A DNA stretch of 45,109 bases from an uncultured Bacteroides sp. (lineage in GTDB: Bacteria; Bacteroidota; Bacteroidia; Bacteroidales; Bacteroidaceae): the NCBI GenBank assembly GCA_944319875.1, contig CALUFR010000014.1, positions 1 to 45,109 on the forward strand. Reading direction: 5' to 3'. The first letter of the stretch is position 1. Each line of letters starts with the position of its first letter. Shown one piece after another: positions 26,652 to 34,285 of this stretch. The notes under the pieces were generated by a model. The model was not told the origin of the DNA. It saw only the letters and a program-made list of their open reading frames with translations, and did no database searches. A program made the translations under genes and the position numbers.

Positions 26652-27689
26652 ATGTTTCGATTTGAAGAACCTGCCTATTTATACTTGCTGCTATTACTGC
26701 CGTTGTTAGTCGCATTTTATTTGTACTCTAACTATCGCAGGCGTAGAGCAATCCGAAAGTTCGGTGATCCGCAGCTGATGGAGCAACTGATGCCGGATGT
26801 CTCCAAATATCGTCCGGATGTAAAATTCTGGTTTGTGTGGAGTGCTCTCGGCCTTTTTGCCATATTGCTGGCACGACCTCAGTTTGGTTCTAAACTGGAA
26901 ACCGTTAAGCGGCAGGGAGTGGAAGTAATGGTGGCATTGGACATTTCGAACTCCATGTTGGCTCAGGATGTGCAGCCCAGTCGTCTGGAAAAGGCGAAAC
27001 GCCTGATGGCTCGTCTGGTAGACAAGATGCAAGACGATAAAGTGGGTATGATAGTCTTTGCAGGCGATGCCTTCACGCAGCTTCCCATAACCAACGACTA
27101 TATTTCTGCCAAAATGTTTCTGGAAACAATAGATCCGTCATTGATTTCCAAGCAGGGAACAGCCATCGGAGCTGCGGTCAGTCTGGCTACCCGCAGCTTT
27201 ACACCGCAGGAAGGGGTGGGGCGTGCCATTATCCTGATAACCGACGGTGAAAATCATGAAGGAGGAGCCATAGAAGCCGCCAAGGCTGCCGCAGAAAAAG
27301 GCATTCAGGTCAATGTACTGGGAGTCGGACTTCCGGATGGAGCTCCTATTCCGGTGGAAGGAACCAACGATTACCGTCGCGACCGGGAAGGCAAGGTCAT
27401 CGTAACGCGCCTAAACGAACAGATGTGCCAGGAGATAGCTAAAACAGGAAATGGCATCTATGTGCGTGTGGACAATACAAGCAATGCGCAAAAAGCCATT
27501 ATCCACGAAATCGACAAAATGGCCAAGGCGGACGTGGAAACCAAAGTTTATACAGAATATAATGAGCAATTTCAGGCTGTAGCATGGATTATCTTAATTC
27601 TGTTACTGGCCGAAATGCTGATCTTGGAACGTAAAAATCCGCTGTTCCGTAACATTCATTTATTTTCAACCAAGAAAAAGGAACAATGA
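26652..27689 (+). CDS. batB: BatB, VWA-domain aerotolerance protein
   Basis: This 345-residue paralogue of BatA has N-terminal helices (LYLLLLLPLLVAFYLYSN and FWFVWSALGLFAILLA), the VWA MIDAS DISNS at D97-S99-S101, SKQGTAIGAAV (Thr) and ITDGENHEGG, and a C-terminal anchor helix (VAWIILILLLAEMLIL). The last four bases overlap the batC start (ATGA). It probably forms a membrane complex with BatA and the TPR proteins BatC and BatE. Confidence 0.94.
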   Translation: MFRFEEPAYLYLLLLLPLLVAFYLYSNYRRRRAIRKFGDPQLMEQLMPDVSKYRPDVKFWFVWSALGLFAILLARPQFGSKLETVKRQGVEVMVALDISNSMLAQDVQPSRLEKAKRLMARLVDKMQDDKVGMIVFAGDAFTQLPITNDYISAKMFLETIDPSLISKQGTAIGAAVSLATRSFTPQEGVGRAIILITDGENHEGGAIEAAKAAAEKGIQVNVLGVGLPDGAPIPVEGTNDYRRDREGKVIVTRLNEQMCQEIAKTGNGIYVRVDNTSNAQKAIIHEIDKMAKADVETKVYTEYNEQFQAVAWIILILLLAEMLILERKNPLFRNIHLFSTKKKEQ

Positions 27690-28390
27690 TTATGGCTTAT
27701 CAGAAATATATCGGACTGTTTTTCCTGCTGACGGCCGCCATGTCGCTGCATGCGCAGAAAGCCGAGCGTGACCTGATACGTAAAGGAAACCGCATGTATA
27801 ATGACAGTGTGTACGAACAGGCAGAAATAAATTATCGGAAGGCCATGGAGGTCAATCCCAAATCTACAGTAGCCATGTACAACCTGGCAAACACGCTGAT
27901 GCAGCAGAACAAACTGGAAGAAGCGATGGAACAATATGCGGGCGTGGCACGCGTAGAAAAGGAAAAGCCCAATCTGGCACAGATTTATCACAATATGGGG
28001 GTCATTTTCCAATCGCAAAAAGATTATGCGAAAGCTATAGAAGCTTATAAACAATCACTCCGCAACAATCCGAAAGATGACGAAACACGCTATAATCTTG
28101 CTTTGGCGCAGAAATTGCTGAAAGACCAGCAACAGAATCAACAAAATCAAAACCAGCAGGACCAGCAAAATCAAAAGGAAAAGCAGGAACAACAGCAAAA
28201 CCAGCAGCAGAATCAAAATAACAACCAACAGCAGCAGCCTCCCCAGCAACAACAACAGGACAATCAGATGTCCAAGGAAAATGCGGAACAGTTGCTGAAC
28301 TCTGTCATGCAGGACGAAAAGGATGTGCAGGACAAGGTGAAAAAACAGCAACAGGTTATCCAAGGAAATCGCCTGGAGAAAGATTGGTAA
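27686..28390 (+). CDS. batC: BatC, TPR protein with Gln/Asn-rich tail
   Basis: The 234-residue protein has a signal sequence (YIGLFFLLTAAMSLHAQ), three TPR units (for example AEINYRKAMEVNPKSTVAMYNLANTLM and YHNMGVIFQSQKDYAKAIEAYKQSLRNNP) and then a Gln/Asn-rich low-complexity stretch of about 50 residues (roughly 147-195), ending in a charged helix with NAEQLLNSVMQDEKDVQDKVKKQ. The repeat-like CAG/CAA/AAT DNA at 28126-28268 could vary in length between strains. The start overlaps batB by 4 bases; a second ATG two codons later is possible. Confidence 0.92.
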   Translation: MIMAYQKYIGLFFLLTAAMSLHAQKAERDLIRKGNRMYNDSVYEQAEINYRKAMEVNPKSTVAMYNLANTLMQQNKLEEAMEQYAGVARVEKEKPNLAQIYHNMGVIFQSQKDYAKAIEAYKQSLRNNPKDDETRYNLALAQKLLKDQQQNQQNQNQQDQQNQKEKQEQQQNQQQNQNNNQQQQPPQQQQQDNQMSKENAEQLLNSVMQDEKDVQDKVKKQQQVIQGNRLEKDW

Positions 28391-28410
28391 ATTAAATAAC
28401 AACAAAATAT

Positions 28411-30237
28411 ATGAGAAAAATTGTTTTCTTATGGATGGCATTGATCGCCATGGCCTTGGACTGTTATGCGGATGACAAGGTCACCTTCACGGCATCGGCT
28501 CCCGATGTAGTGGCCGTGGGCGACCAGTTCAGGCTGTCATATACGGTGAATACACAAAATGTGAAAGACTTTCGGGTACCTTCTATCAAAGGATTTGATG
28601 TACTGATGGGGCCCAGCCGTTCGGCCAGTACACAGATTTTTAATGGGAACAAAACAGAGAGTCTGACCTATACTTACATCCTTTCGGCCAAAGCTGAAGG
28701 AGAATATACGATTCCCGGAGCTACGCTTTCGGTGGGGCGTGACCAGTATTTATCCAATTCAGTCAAAATTAAGGTGTTACCTGCTGACAAGTCAGCTGAT
28801 GCCCAAGGCAATGGAAATAGCCGCGAAGGAGGAAGAGGAGCGTCTTCATCGGGCACTTCTATATCCAATAATGATTTGTTCATTACGGCTACTCTCAGCA
28901 AAACCAATGCCTATGAGCAGGAAGCCATTCTGTTGACCTATAAGATATATACGGTAGTAGACCTTCGTGGTTTCGACAATGTAAAATTACCAGATTTCAA
29001 GGGATTTCATTCGCAAGAAGTTGAACTGCCGAATGACAGGCGCTGGGGGCTGGAACATTATAAGGGGCGGAACTATCACTCTACCATTTATCGCCAGTTT
29101 GTGCTTTTCCCGCAACAATCAGGCAAGCTGACTATTGACGCGGCTCGTTTTGATGCTTCCATCGAAAAAATGGAGGAAGTGATCGATCCGTTTGAAGCAT
29201 TCTTCAACGGAGGGGCAGGAAGCATTCAGATAAAGAAAACCTTGATGACTCCCAAACTGACGGTTGACGTCAAATCTTTACCATCCGGCAAACCGGCCGA
29301 CTTCAGCGGAGGAGTAGGGGAGTTTACCATTTCCTCTTCCATTAACAGCACGGAGGTGAAGACGAACGATGCCATTACGGTGAAAGTAGTCATTTCAGGA
29401 ACCGGAAATCTGAAACTGGTATCCGATCCGGAAATTAAATTCCCCGAAGATTTTGAAGTGTATGATCCGAAAGTAGACAACAAGTTCCGCCTGACTTACA
29501 ACGGACTTTCCGGAAATAAAGTAATCGAATACTTGGCTATTCCGCGTAACGCAGGAACCTATAAGATTCCTCCCATCAAGTTCAGCTATTTTGACATCAA
29601 GTCACGTTCCTACAAGACCTTGAGCACCGAAGAATATATCGTCCAGGTTGCCAAAGGTACCGGTAATGCAACGCAAACCATTGCCAACTTCACCAACAAA
29701 GAAGACTTGAAAGTACTAAATGAGGATATCCGCTTCATCAAGCAAAACGAAGTGAAACTGATGCCGAAGGGTGTCTATTTCTATGGCTCGACGACTTACT
29801 GGTTGTTCTATCTTATTCCGGGCCTTGTGTTTGTAGCTTGTTTTATTGTCTATCGCAAACAGATTGCGGCCAACGCAAACGTAGCAAGAGTCCGCACAAA
29901 GAAAGCCAATAAGGTGGCGGTGAAGCGTATGAAACTGGCTGAGAAACTGCTTGCGGCCAACAAGCGGGACGCTTTCTATGATGAAGTACTGAAGGCCTTG
30001 TGGGGATATATCAGCGACAAATTGAATATTCCGGTATCACGTCTGTCCAAAGACAATGTCGAAGAAGAACTGCGCAGATATGGTGTTTCCGACGAGTTAA
30101 TCAAGGAATTCCTCGATGCGTTGAACAGTTGTGAGTTTGCCCGCTTTGCTCCGGGCGACGCCAATCAGGCGATGGACAAGGTCTACAAGGAGTCATTTGA
30201 AGTGATCAGTAAAATGGAGAATTCGATTAAACACTAA
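28411..30237 (+). CDS. batD: BatD, oxygen-tolerance envelope protein
   Basis: The 608-residue protein has a signal peptide (MRKIVFLWMALIAMALDCYA), a long periplasmic part with repeated Ig-like BatD domains (VTFTASAPDVVAVGDQFRLSYTVN; FRVPSIKGFDVLMGPSRSAS; TFTISSSINSTEV-type repeat near 305), a membrane helix around 463-482 (WLFYLIPGLVFVACFIVYR) and a cytoplasmic C-terminus related to the 24518 gene product (LKALWGYISDKLNIPVSRLSKDN). It follows batC by 20 bases and precedes batE by 20. Confidence 0.94.
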   Translation: MRKIVFLWMALIAMALDCYADDKVTFTASAPDVVAVGDQFRLSYTVNTQNVKDFRVPSIKGFDVLMGPSRSASTQIFNGNKTESLTYTYILSAKAEGEYTIPGATLSVGRDQYLSNSVKIKVLPADKSADAQGNGNSREGGRGASSSGTSISNNDLFITATLSKTNAYEQEAILLTYKIYTVVDLRGFDNVKLPDFKGFHSQEVELPNDRRWGLEHYKGRNYHSTIYRQFVLFPQQSGKLTIDAARFDASIEKMEEVIDPFEAFFNGGAGSIQIKKTLMTPKLTVDVKSLPSGKPADFSGGVGEFTISSSINSTEVKTNDAITVKVVISGTGNLKLVSDPEIKFPEDFEVYDPKVDNKFRLTYNGLSGNKVIEYLAIPRNAGTYKIPPIKFSYFDIKSRSYKTLSTEEYIVQVAKGTGNATQTIANFTNKEDLKVLNEDIRFIKQNEVKLMPKGVYFYGSTTYWLFYLIPGLVFVACFIVYRKQIAANANVARVRTKKANKVAVKRMKLAEKLLAANKRDAFYDEVLKALWGYISDKLNIPVSRLSKDNVEEELRRYGVSDELIKEFLDALNSCEFARFAPGDANQAMDKVYKESFEVISKMENSIKH

Positions 30238-30257
30238 AAGGAGGGAAGCATACAGAT

Positions 30258-31097
30258 ATGAAAAAGATATGGATATTAACTCTGATACTGGCGGTTTCGT
30301 CAACAATTTATGCTCAGGACGCCATCCTCAATGATTCCATTGCACAGGCTGAGGGGGATACTTTGGTGACTGACGCCTCCGCATTTTCGGCAGCCAAGCA
30401 GGTGACGAATGTCACTAAGTCCGAGGGCGACAGTGCGTATATTAACAATGATTTTGCATCCGCCATACAGATCTATGAGGCCTTGTTGCAACAAGGAGAG
30501 GCTCCGGAGATTTATTATAACTTAGGAAACTCTTATTATAAAACGGATGATATCGCGCGGGCCATCTTGAATTATGAACGTGCTCTGCTGTTAAGTCCGG
30601 GAAATGCGGATATTCGTGCCAATCTGGAGATTGCCCGTTCCAAGGCCATTGATAAGGTAACGCCGATACCCGAAATATTCTTTGTCTCATGGATTAAGTC
30701 ACTCGTCAATTCCCAAAGTTCTGACGCCTGGGCTAAAACCGGAATTGTGTCCTTCCTGCTTCTTCTGATATCACTTGCGGTGTTCTTTCTTACCCGGCAC
30801 ATCAAATGGAAGAAGGTCGGATTTGGCGCAGCCATATTACTCCTGGTTGTGACAGTCCTTGCCAACGTCTTCGCATCGCAGCAGAAAAGCTATCTGACCG
30901 AACGTAACGATGCCATTATCTTGTCGCCGAGCGTGACGGTGCGCAGTACTCCCAGCGAGAGCGGCACCAGCCTCTTCATCCTACATGAAGGACGCAAGGT
31001 GGAAATCAAGGATAATAGTATGCGTGAATGGAAAGAGATACGGCTGGAAGATGGTAAGGTAGGGTGGGTGCCTGCCTCTTCGATAGAAGTCATCTGA
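30258..31097 (+). CDS. batE: BatE, TPR and SH3-domain protein
   Basis: The 279-residue last gene of the operon has a signal peptide (IWILTLILAVSSTIYA), two TPR units (YINNDFASAIQIYEALLQQGEAPEIYYNLGNSYYKTDDIARAILNYERALLLSPGN), two membrane helices (about 158-178 and 186-205) and a C-terminal bacterial SH3 domain (about 222-277: VTVRSTPSESGTSLFILHEG, ending WVPASSIEVI). TPRs probably bind the other Bat proteins; the SH3 may face the periplasm. A GGAGG stretch lies 14 bases before the ATG. Confidence 0.93.
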   Translation: MKKIWILTLILAVSSTIYAQDAILNDSIAQAEGDTLVTDASAFSAAKQVTNVTKSEGDSAYINNDFASAIQIYEALLQQGEAPEIYYNLGNSYYKTDDIARAILNYERALLLSPGNADIRANLEIARSKAIDKVTPIPEIFFVSWIKSLVNSQSSDAWAKTGIVSFLLLLISLAVFFLTRHIKWKKVGFGAAILLLVVTVLANVFASQQKSYLTERNDAIILSPSVTVRSTPSESGTSLFILHEGRKVEIKDNSMREWKEIRLEDGKVGWVPASSIEVI

Positions 31098-31170
31098 TGT
31101 GGAACATTCCAGATAATCTATATAATCTGGTGCATATTCCTGACAAGAAGCTAAAAAAGGGAGAAAAAAG

Positions 31171-31201
31171 TTTGTTTTATCTTTTTTTTTCCTTAAGTTT
31201 A
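31171..31201 (+). promoter_or_regulatory. Promoter of the small HTH gene
   Basis: TTTG (31171-31174), 19-bp spacer, TAAGTTTA (31194-31201, 7 of 8 to the -7 consensus), 42 bases before the ATG. The spacer is very T-rich. Confidence 0.6.
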
Positions 31202-31243
31202 TAGCGTGATTGTAACAGAAACGAAGTATTAACCATTAAGTTT

Positions 31244-31525
31244 ATGAATATGAGAACAATAACTTTCAACGAATTGCGCAAAATCAAAGATTCTTTACCC
31301 ACAGGAAGCATGCACAGAATTGCCGATGAATTGGGCCTGAGCGTCGATACAGTAAGAAATTTCTTCGGTGGACATAATTTCAAGGAAGGCAAAAGCGTAG
31401 GCATCCACTTGGAACCGGGACCGGACGGCGGATTGGTAATGATTGACGATACTACGGTGCTTGACAGGGCATTGGAAATTCTGGATGAAATAGCTAACGA
31501 GCCTAAACAAGCCTCAGAAGCTTAA
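31244..31525 (+). CDS. Small helix-turn-helix protein, Bacteroides-conserved type
   Basis: The 93-residue protein has ITFNELRKIKDSLPTGSMHRIADELGLSVDTVRNFFGG, in which IADELGLSVDTVRNFF is a typical HTH recognition unit (residues about 26-45). The second half (KSVGIHLEPGPDGGLVMIDDTTVLDRALEILDEIAN) may form a dimer interface. It is a single-gene unit with its own promoter and a strong palindromic terminator. It is probably a DNA-binding regulator; targets are unknown. An internal ATG at 31250 is an alternative start. Confidence 0.75.
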   Translation: MNMRTITFNELRKIKDSLPTGSMHRIADELGLSVDTVRNFFGGHNFKEGKSVGIHLEPGPDGGLVMIDDTTVLDRALEILDEIANEPKQASEA

Positions 31526-31542
31526 AGTCTCTGTTAGAAGCT

Positions 31543-31608
31543 AAAAGAGGATGTGTCATAATTAATGTAAAGTCGCTCATACTTCAATTATGGCACATCC
31601 TCTTTTTT
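31543..31608. terminator. 21-bp palindromic terminator, related to the proS repeat
   Basis: 31543-31563 (AAAAGAGGATGTGTCATAA..) pairs with 31586-31606 at 20 of 21 positions, with a 22-nt loop and a T-run. The AAGAGGnTGnnnCAnAA pattern is shared with the outer arms at 11431 and 11567, so it may be a dispersed element recruited as terminator. Confidence 0.8.
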
Positions 31609-31641
31609 TCTCAAACCGGTAACCTAAATTCATGTATATAT

Positions 31642-32775
31642 ATGGAAGACAGATTAGTAACCTTGGCCATCTTGACTTATGAGAAAGCGCAAATACTGAA
31701 AAACGTGCTCGAGAATGAAGGGATTGAGACCTATATCCATAACATAAACCTGATACAGCCCATCGTCTCATCAGGAGTAAGGGTGCGTATAAAAGAAAGC
31801 GATTTGCCGCGTGCGCTAAAGATAACAGAAAGCTCGGCATGGCTTTCCGAAGAAGTTGTAAAAGGCAAATCCCCTCAGATAGACAAGCCGGCAAACACGA
31901 TCCTAATACCTGTAGATTTCTCAGCTTATTCATTGAAAGCCTGTGAATTTGGCTTTCATTTCGCACAGAAAATCGGTGCGGAAGTCTTGCTATTGCATGT
32001 CTATTTTATGCCTGTATATGCTACTTCCTTGCCGTATGGTGATATTTTCAATCCTCACCACGGTAATGAAGAAAATGCCCGAAGTGTAATGCAAAGGGCT
32101 CATAATGAAATCACTGCATTCTCAGATAAAATTAAAGAAAAAGTGGAATCCGGTGATTTTCCCGAAGTCAGATATTCGTGTATATTGAGAGAAGGCATAC
32201 CGGAGGAAGAAATTATACGCTATGCCAAAGAAGTTCATCCACGTATGATTATAGTGGGAACACGCGGCAAGGATCAGAAGGATATTGATCTGATAGGAAG
32301 CGTCACGGCCGAGGTAATTGAAAGAGCCCGGGTCCCGGTTTTGGCCATACCGGAGAAAGCATCCGTCAAACGTTTGTTGGAAATCAAACGTATCGCTTTC
32401 ATTACCAACTTTGACCAACGGGATTTGATTGCGTTTGATTCGCTCATTAACAGCAGTCTGAATAAATTCAACTTTTCCGTATCGCTGATTCATCTGTCCG
32501 ACGTGAAAGATAAATGGAAGGAAATCAAGCTTGGCGGCATCAAGGAATATTTCCATAAACAGTATCCAAATGTGGAAATTTATTACGATGTGGTTCAAGA
32601 TGACAATTTTCTTATTAACTTTGACCACTATATTAAGAGTAATCAAATTGATGTTATAACTCTGGCTTCCTACAAAAGGAATATTTTTTCCAGGTTGTTC
32701 AACCCGGGAATTGCCCGGAAAATGATTTTCCACTCTGACACACCGCTCATGGTTGTTTACAGTCAGTCAAGTTAA
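31642..32775 (+). CDS. DUF2007 - double universal stress protein fusion
   Basis: The 377-residue protein joins an N-terminal DUF2007-type signal-transducing domain (residues ~4-68: VTLAILTYEKAQILKNVLENEGIETYIHNINLIQP) to two universal stress protein domains. The first (about 88-235) has ILIPVDFSAYSLKACEFGFHFAQKIGAEVLLLHVY and ends with the nucleotide-binding signature MIIVGTRGKDQKDIDLIGSVTAEVIERARVPVLAIP (G-x2-G-x9-G(S/T)-like); the second (245-375) is divergent and lacks that glycine pattern, ending SDTPLMVVYSQSS. The first domain may bind ATP. It is monocistronic with terminators after it. Confidence 0.9.
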   Translation: MEDRLVTLAILTYEKAQILKNVLENEGIETYIHNINLIQPIVSSGVRVRIKESDLPRALKITESSAWLSEEVVKGKSPQIDKPANTILIPVDFSAYSLKACEFGFHFAQKIGAEVLLLHVYFMPVYATSLPYGDIFNPHHGNEENARSVMQRAHNEITAFSDKIKEKVESGDFPEVRYSCILREGIPEEEIIRYAKEVHPRMIIVGTRGKDQKDIDLIGSVTAEVIERARVPVLAIPEKASVKRLLEIKRIAFITNFDQRDLIAFDSLINSSLNKFNFSVSLIHLSDVKDKWKEIKLGGIKEYFHKQYPNVEIYYDVVQDDNFLINFDHYIKSNQIDVITLASYKRNIFSRLFNPGIARKMIFHSDTPLMVVYSQSS

Positions 32776-32826
32776 GAAAAACAGCTCCTTCACAATCAAA
32801 CAATAATCGCAATTATGTTTAATATA

Positions 32827-32868
32827 ACAGAGGGGAATTTCCAAGTATGGGAATTCCCCTCTGTCTTT
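32827..32868 (+). terminator. Terminator of the DUF2007-USP gene
   Basis: ACAGAGGGGAATTTCC (32827-32842) pairs with 32849-32864 at 15 of 16 positions, 6-nt loop, then CTTTT. Confidence 0.85.
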
Positions 32869-32906
32869 TCCAGATTTCCAAAATCATAGCAGCCACCATT
32901 AAAATT

Positions 32907-32942
32907 ATAGTCCCCAATTCCATTACGGAAATTGGGGACTAT
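32907..32942 (-). terminator. Terminator of the minus-strand TPR gene
   Basis: ATAGTCCCCAATTCC (32907-32921) pairs with 32927-32942 (GGAAATTGGGGACTAT) around ATTAC. On the minus strand it lies 31 bases after the TPR stop, facing the terminator of the USP gene. Confidence 0.75.
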
Positions 32943-32973
32943 TCATATTATACATTACAACTTATGGCATGAA

Positions 32974-34248
32974 TTACATGAGGCTTTCGATTTCTTCGAA
33001 CTCAGGTCCCATCTGCAAGTTGTAGTAAACTCTATACAGTCCGTTCAACCACAAATCCTTTTTCTCGGGCTGCAGCTGTCTTGCCTTCTCATAGCAAGGT
33101 TTTGCTTTTTCATAGAATGCCTTCAGGGTTTCTTGGTCTTGCTTATACTTCGGATCGTTTACGTCAGTAGTAGATTTTTCAGAGAAATCCTGAGCTTGCA
33201 GGCAGTAAACCAAGCCTAAGTTAGAGTAAGCTTCAGCATAGTTCGGATCTATTTCAACCGTTTTCTGATAATATTCGATGGCTTTGTCCAAAATGGCAGT
33301 TGCTTCGGCATCCTTCTTCTGGTCCTTCAGGAAGCTGTACTGATTGTGGTACAAATAACCCTTAACATACAGATAGAATGTGTTGTTCGGATCCTTGGCC
33401 AGCATGTTGTCAGCAAATTGTGTGGCTTCGTCATACTTATTGTTGTTGCTGTAGTAATCTATCAGATTACCGAAGAAGAACTGATGGTCAGGATACTTCT
33501 GCAATCCTTCTTGCAGAGAAGCTACCCATTTGGCTGTATCGCCCTGAGCCTTCAAGGCAGAAGATACGAATTCCATAGCATATTTGCCCACTTCTTTGTC
33601 GTCCTTGGCAAACGGTGCATACTTCAAAACACTAGGATAGTCTTCCATATTATAAGCGACCATAGCTGCATAATATGCAATCTGCGGGAGCAAAGTGTCA
33701 GCCTTAACTATCTCATTCTCAGCGAACATGGGGTGTCCTGCAATGTCTACGTAAGTGCCGAAGAATCCAAGAGCCTTATTGCCGTATTCCTGGTTCTTTC
33801 CGTCCAGATACATGTTATAATACTGAATACCACCGTTAATCAGGTTACCACGTTCTGCTATGATGGAATTTGCGTTAGTCTTTCTGTATTTATTCTTGAT
33901 TTTGCCTTTTTCGTTGGGGATTTGTGCCAGTTCATCACATTTGAAGAAGTATTTGCACATATTCAATGCGCTGTTGTAAACCTGGAGCGTATCGTATGGC
34001 TTTCTCAGGTAAGCGTTTTCCATTTCCTTTTCGCTTCTTCTCTTCTGGATGAGTCCGGCTACATTCCAGGTCTCAGGCAGATCCTTGGTTTCAGGGTTTG
34101 TCAAGGCTCCATTAATCAGTTCCTCGGCCTTAGCAAAATCCGGTTGTACTGCGTTGGCTATTTTTTTAGCCTCTTTTACAGCCTTTTCCTGGGCAAAAGT
34201 AAAGCTTGCGACAAGCAGTAAAGCAACTGTAAATAATACTTTTTTCAT
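32974..34248 (-). CDS. Secreted TPR-repeat protein (424 aa)
   Basis: The start is the ATG at 34248, which gives a clean signal peptide (MKKVLFTVALLLVASFTFAQ); the frame is open further upstream, but that part overlaps gyrA and has no signal peptide. The mature protein has several TPR units: YPSVLKYAPFAKDDKEVGKYAMEF, NNKYDEATQFADNMLAKDPNNTFYLYVKGYLY, ILDKAIEYYQKTVEIDPNYAEAYSNLGLVYCLQAQD and KARQLQPEKKDLWLNGLYRVYYNL. It is a periplasmic or outer-membrane scaffold protein of unknown partner. It follows gyrA on the same strand with 37 bases between, so they may share a transcript. Confidence 0.88.
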   Translation of the reverse strand: MKKVLFTVALLLVASFTFAQEKAVKEAKKIANAVQPDFAKAEELINGALTNPETKDLPETWNVAGLIQKRRSEKEMENAYLRKPYDTLQVYNSALNMCKYFFKCDELAQIPNEKGKIKNKYRKTNANSIIAERGNLINGGIQYYNMYLDGKNQEYGNKALGFFGTYVDIAGHPMFAENEIVKADTLLPQIAYYAAMVAYNMEDYPSVLKYAPFAKDDKEVGKYAMEFVSSALKAQGDTAKWVASLQEGLQKYPDHQFFFGNLIDYYSNNNKYDEATQFADNMLAKDPNNTFYLYVKGYLYHNQYSFLKDQKKDAEATAILDKAIEYYQKTVEIDPNYAEAYSNLGLVYCLQAQDFSEKSTTDVNDPKYKQDQETLKAFYEKAKPCYEKARQLQPEKKDLWLNGLYRVYYNLQMGPEFEEIESLM

Positions 34249-34285
34249 GATTGTAGAAAAGTTTAAATTAGAACTATTATTTTGT

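Noticed and set aside
32881-32973. Possible small RNA at the paired hairpins
   Set aside because: Two facing terminators between convergent genes explain the structure.
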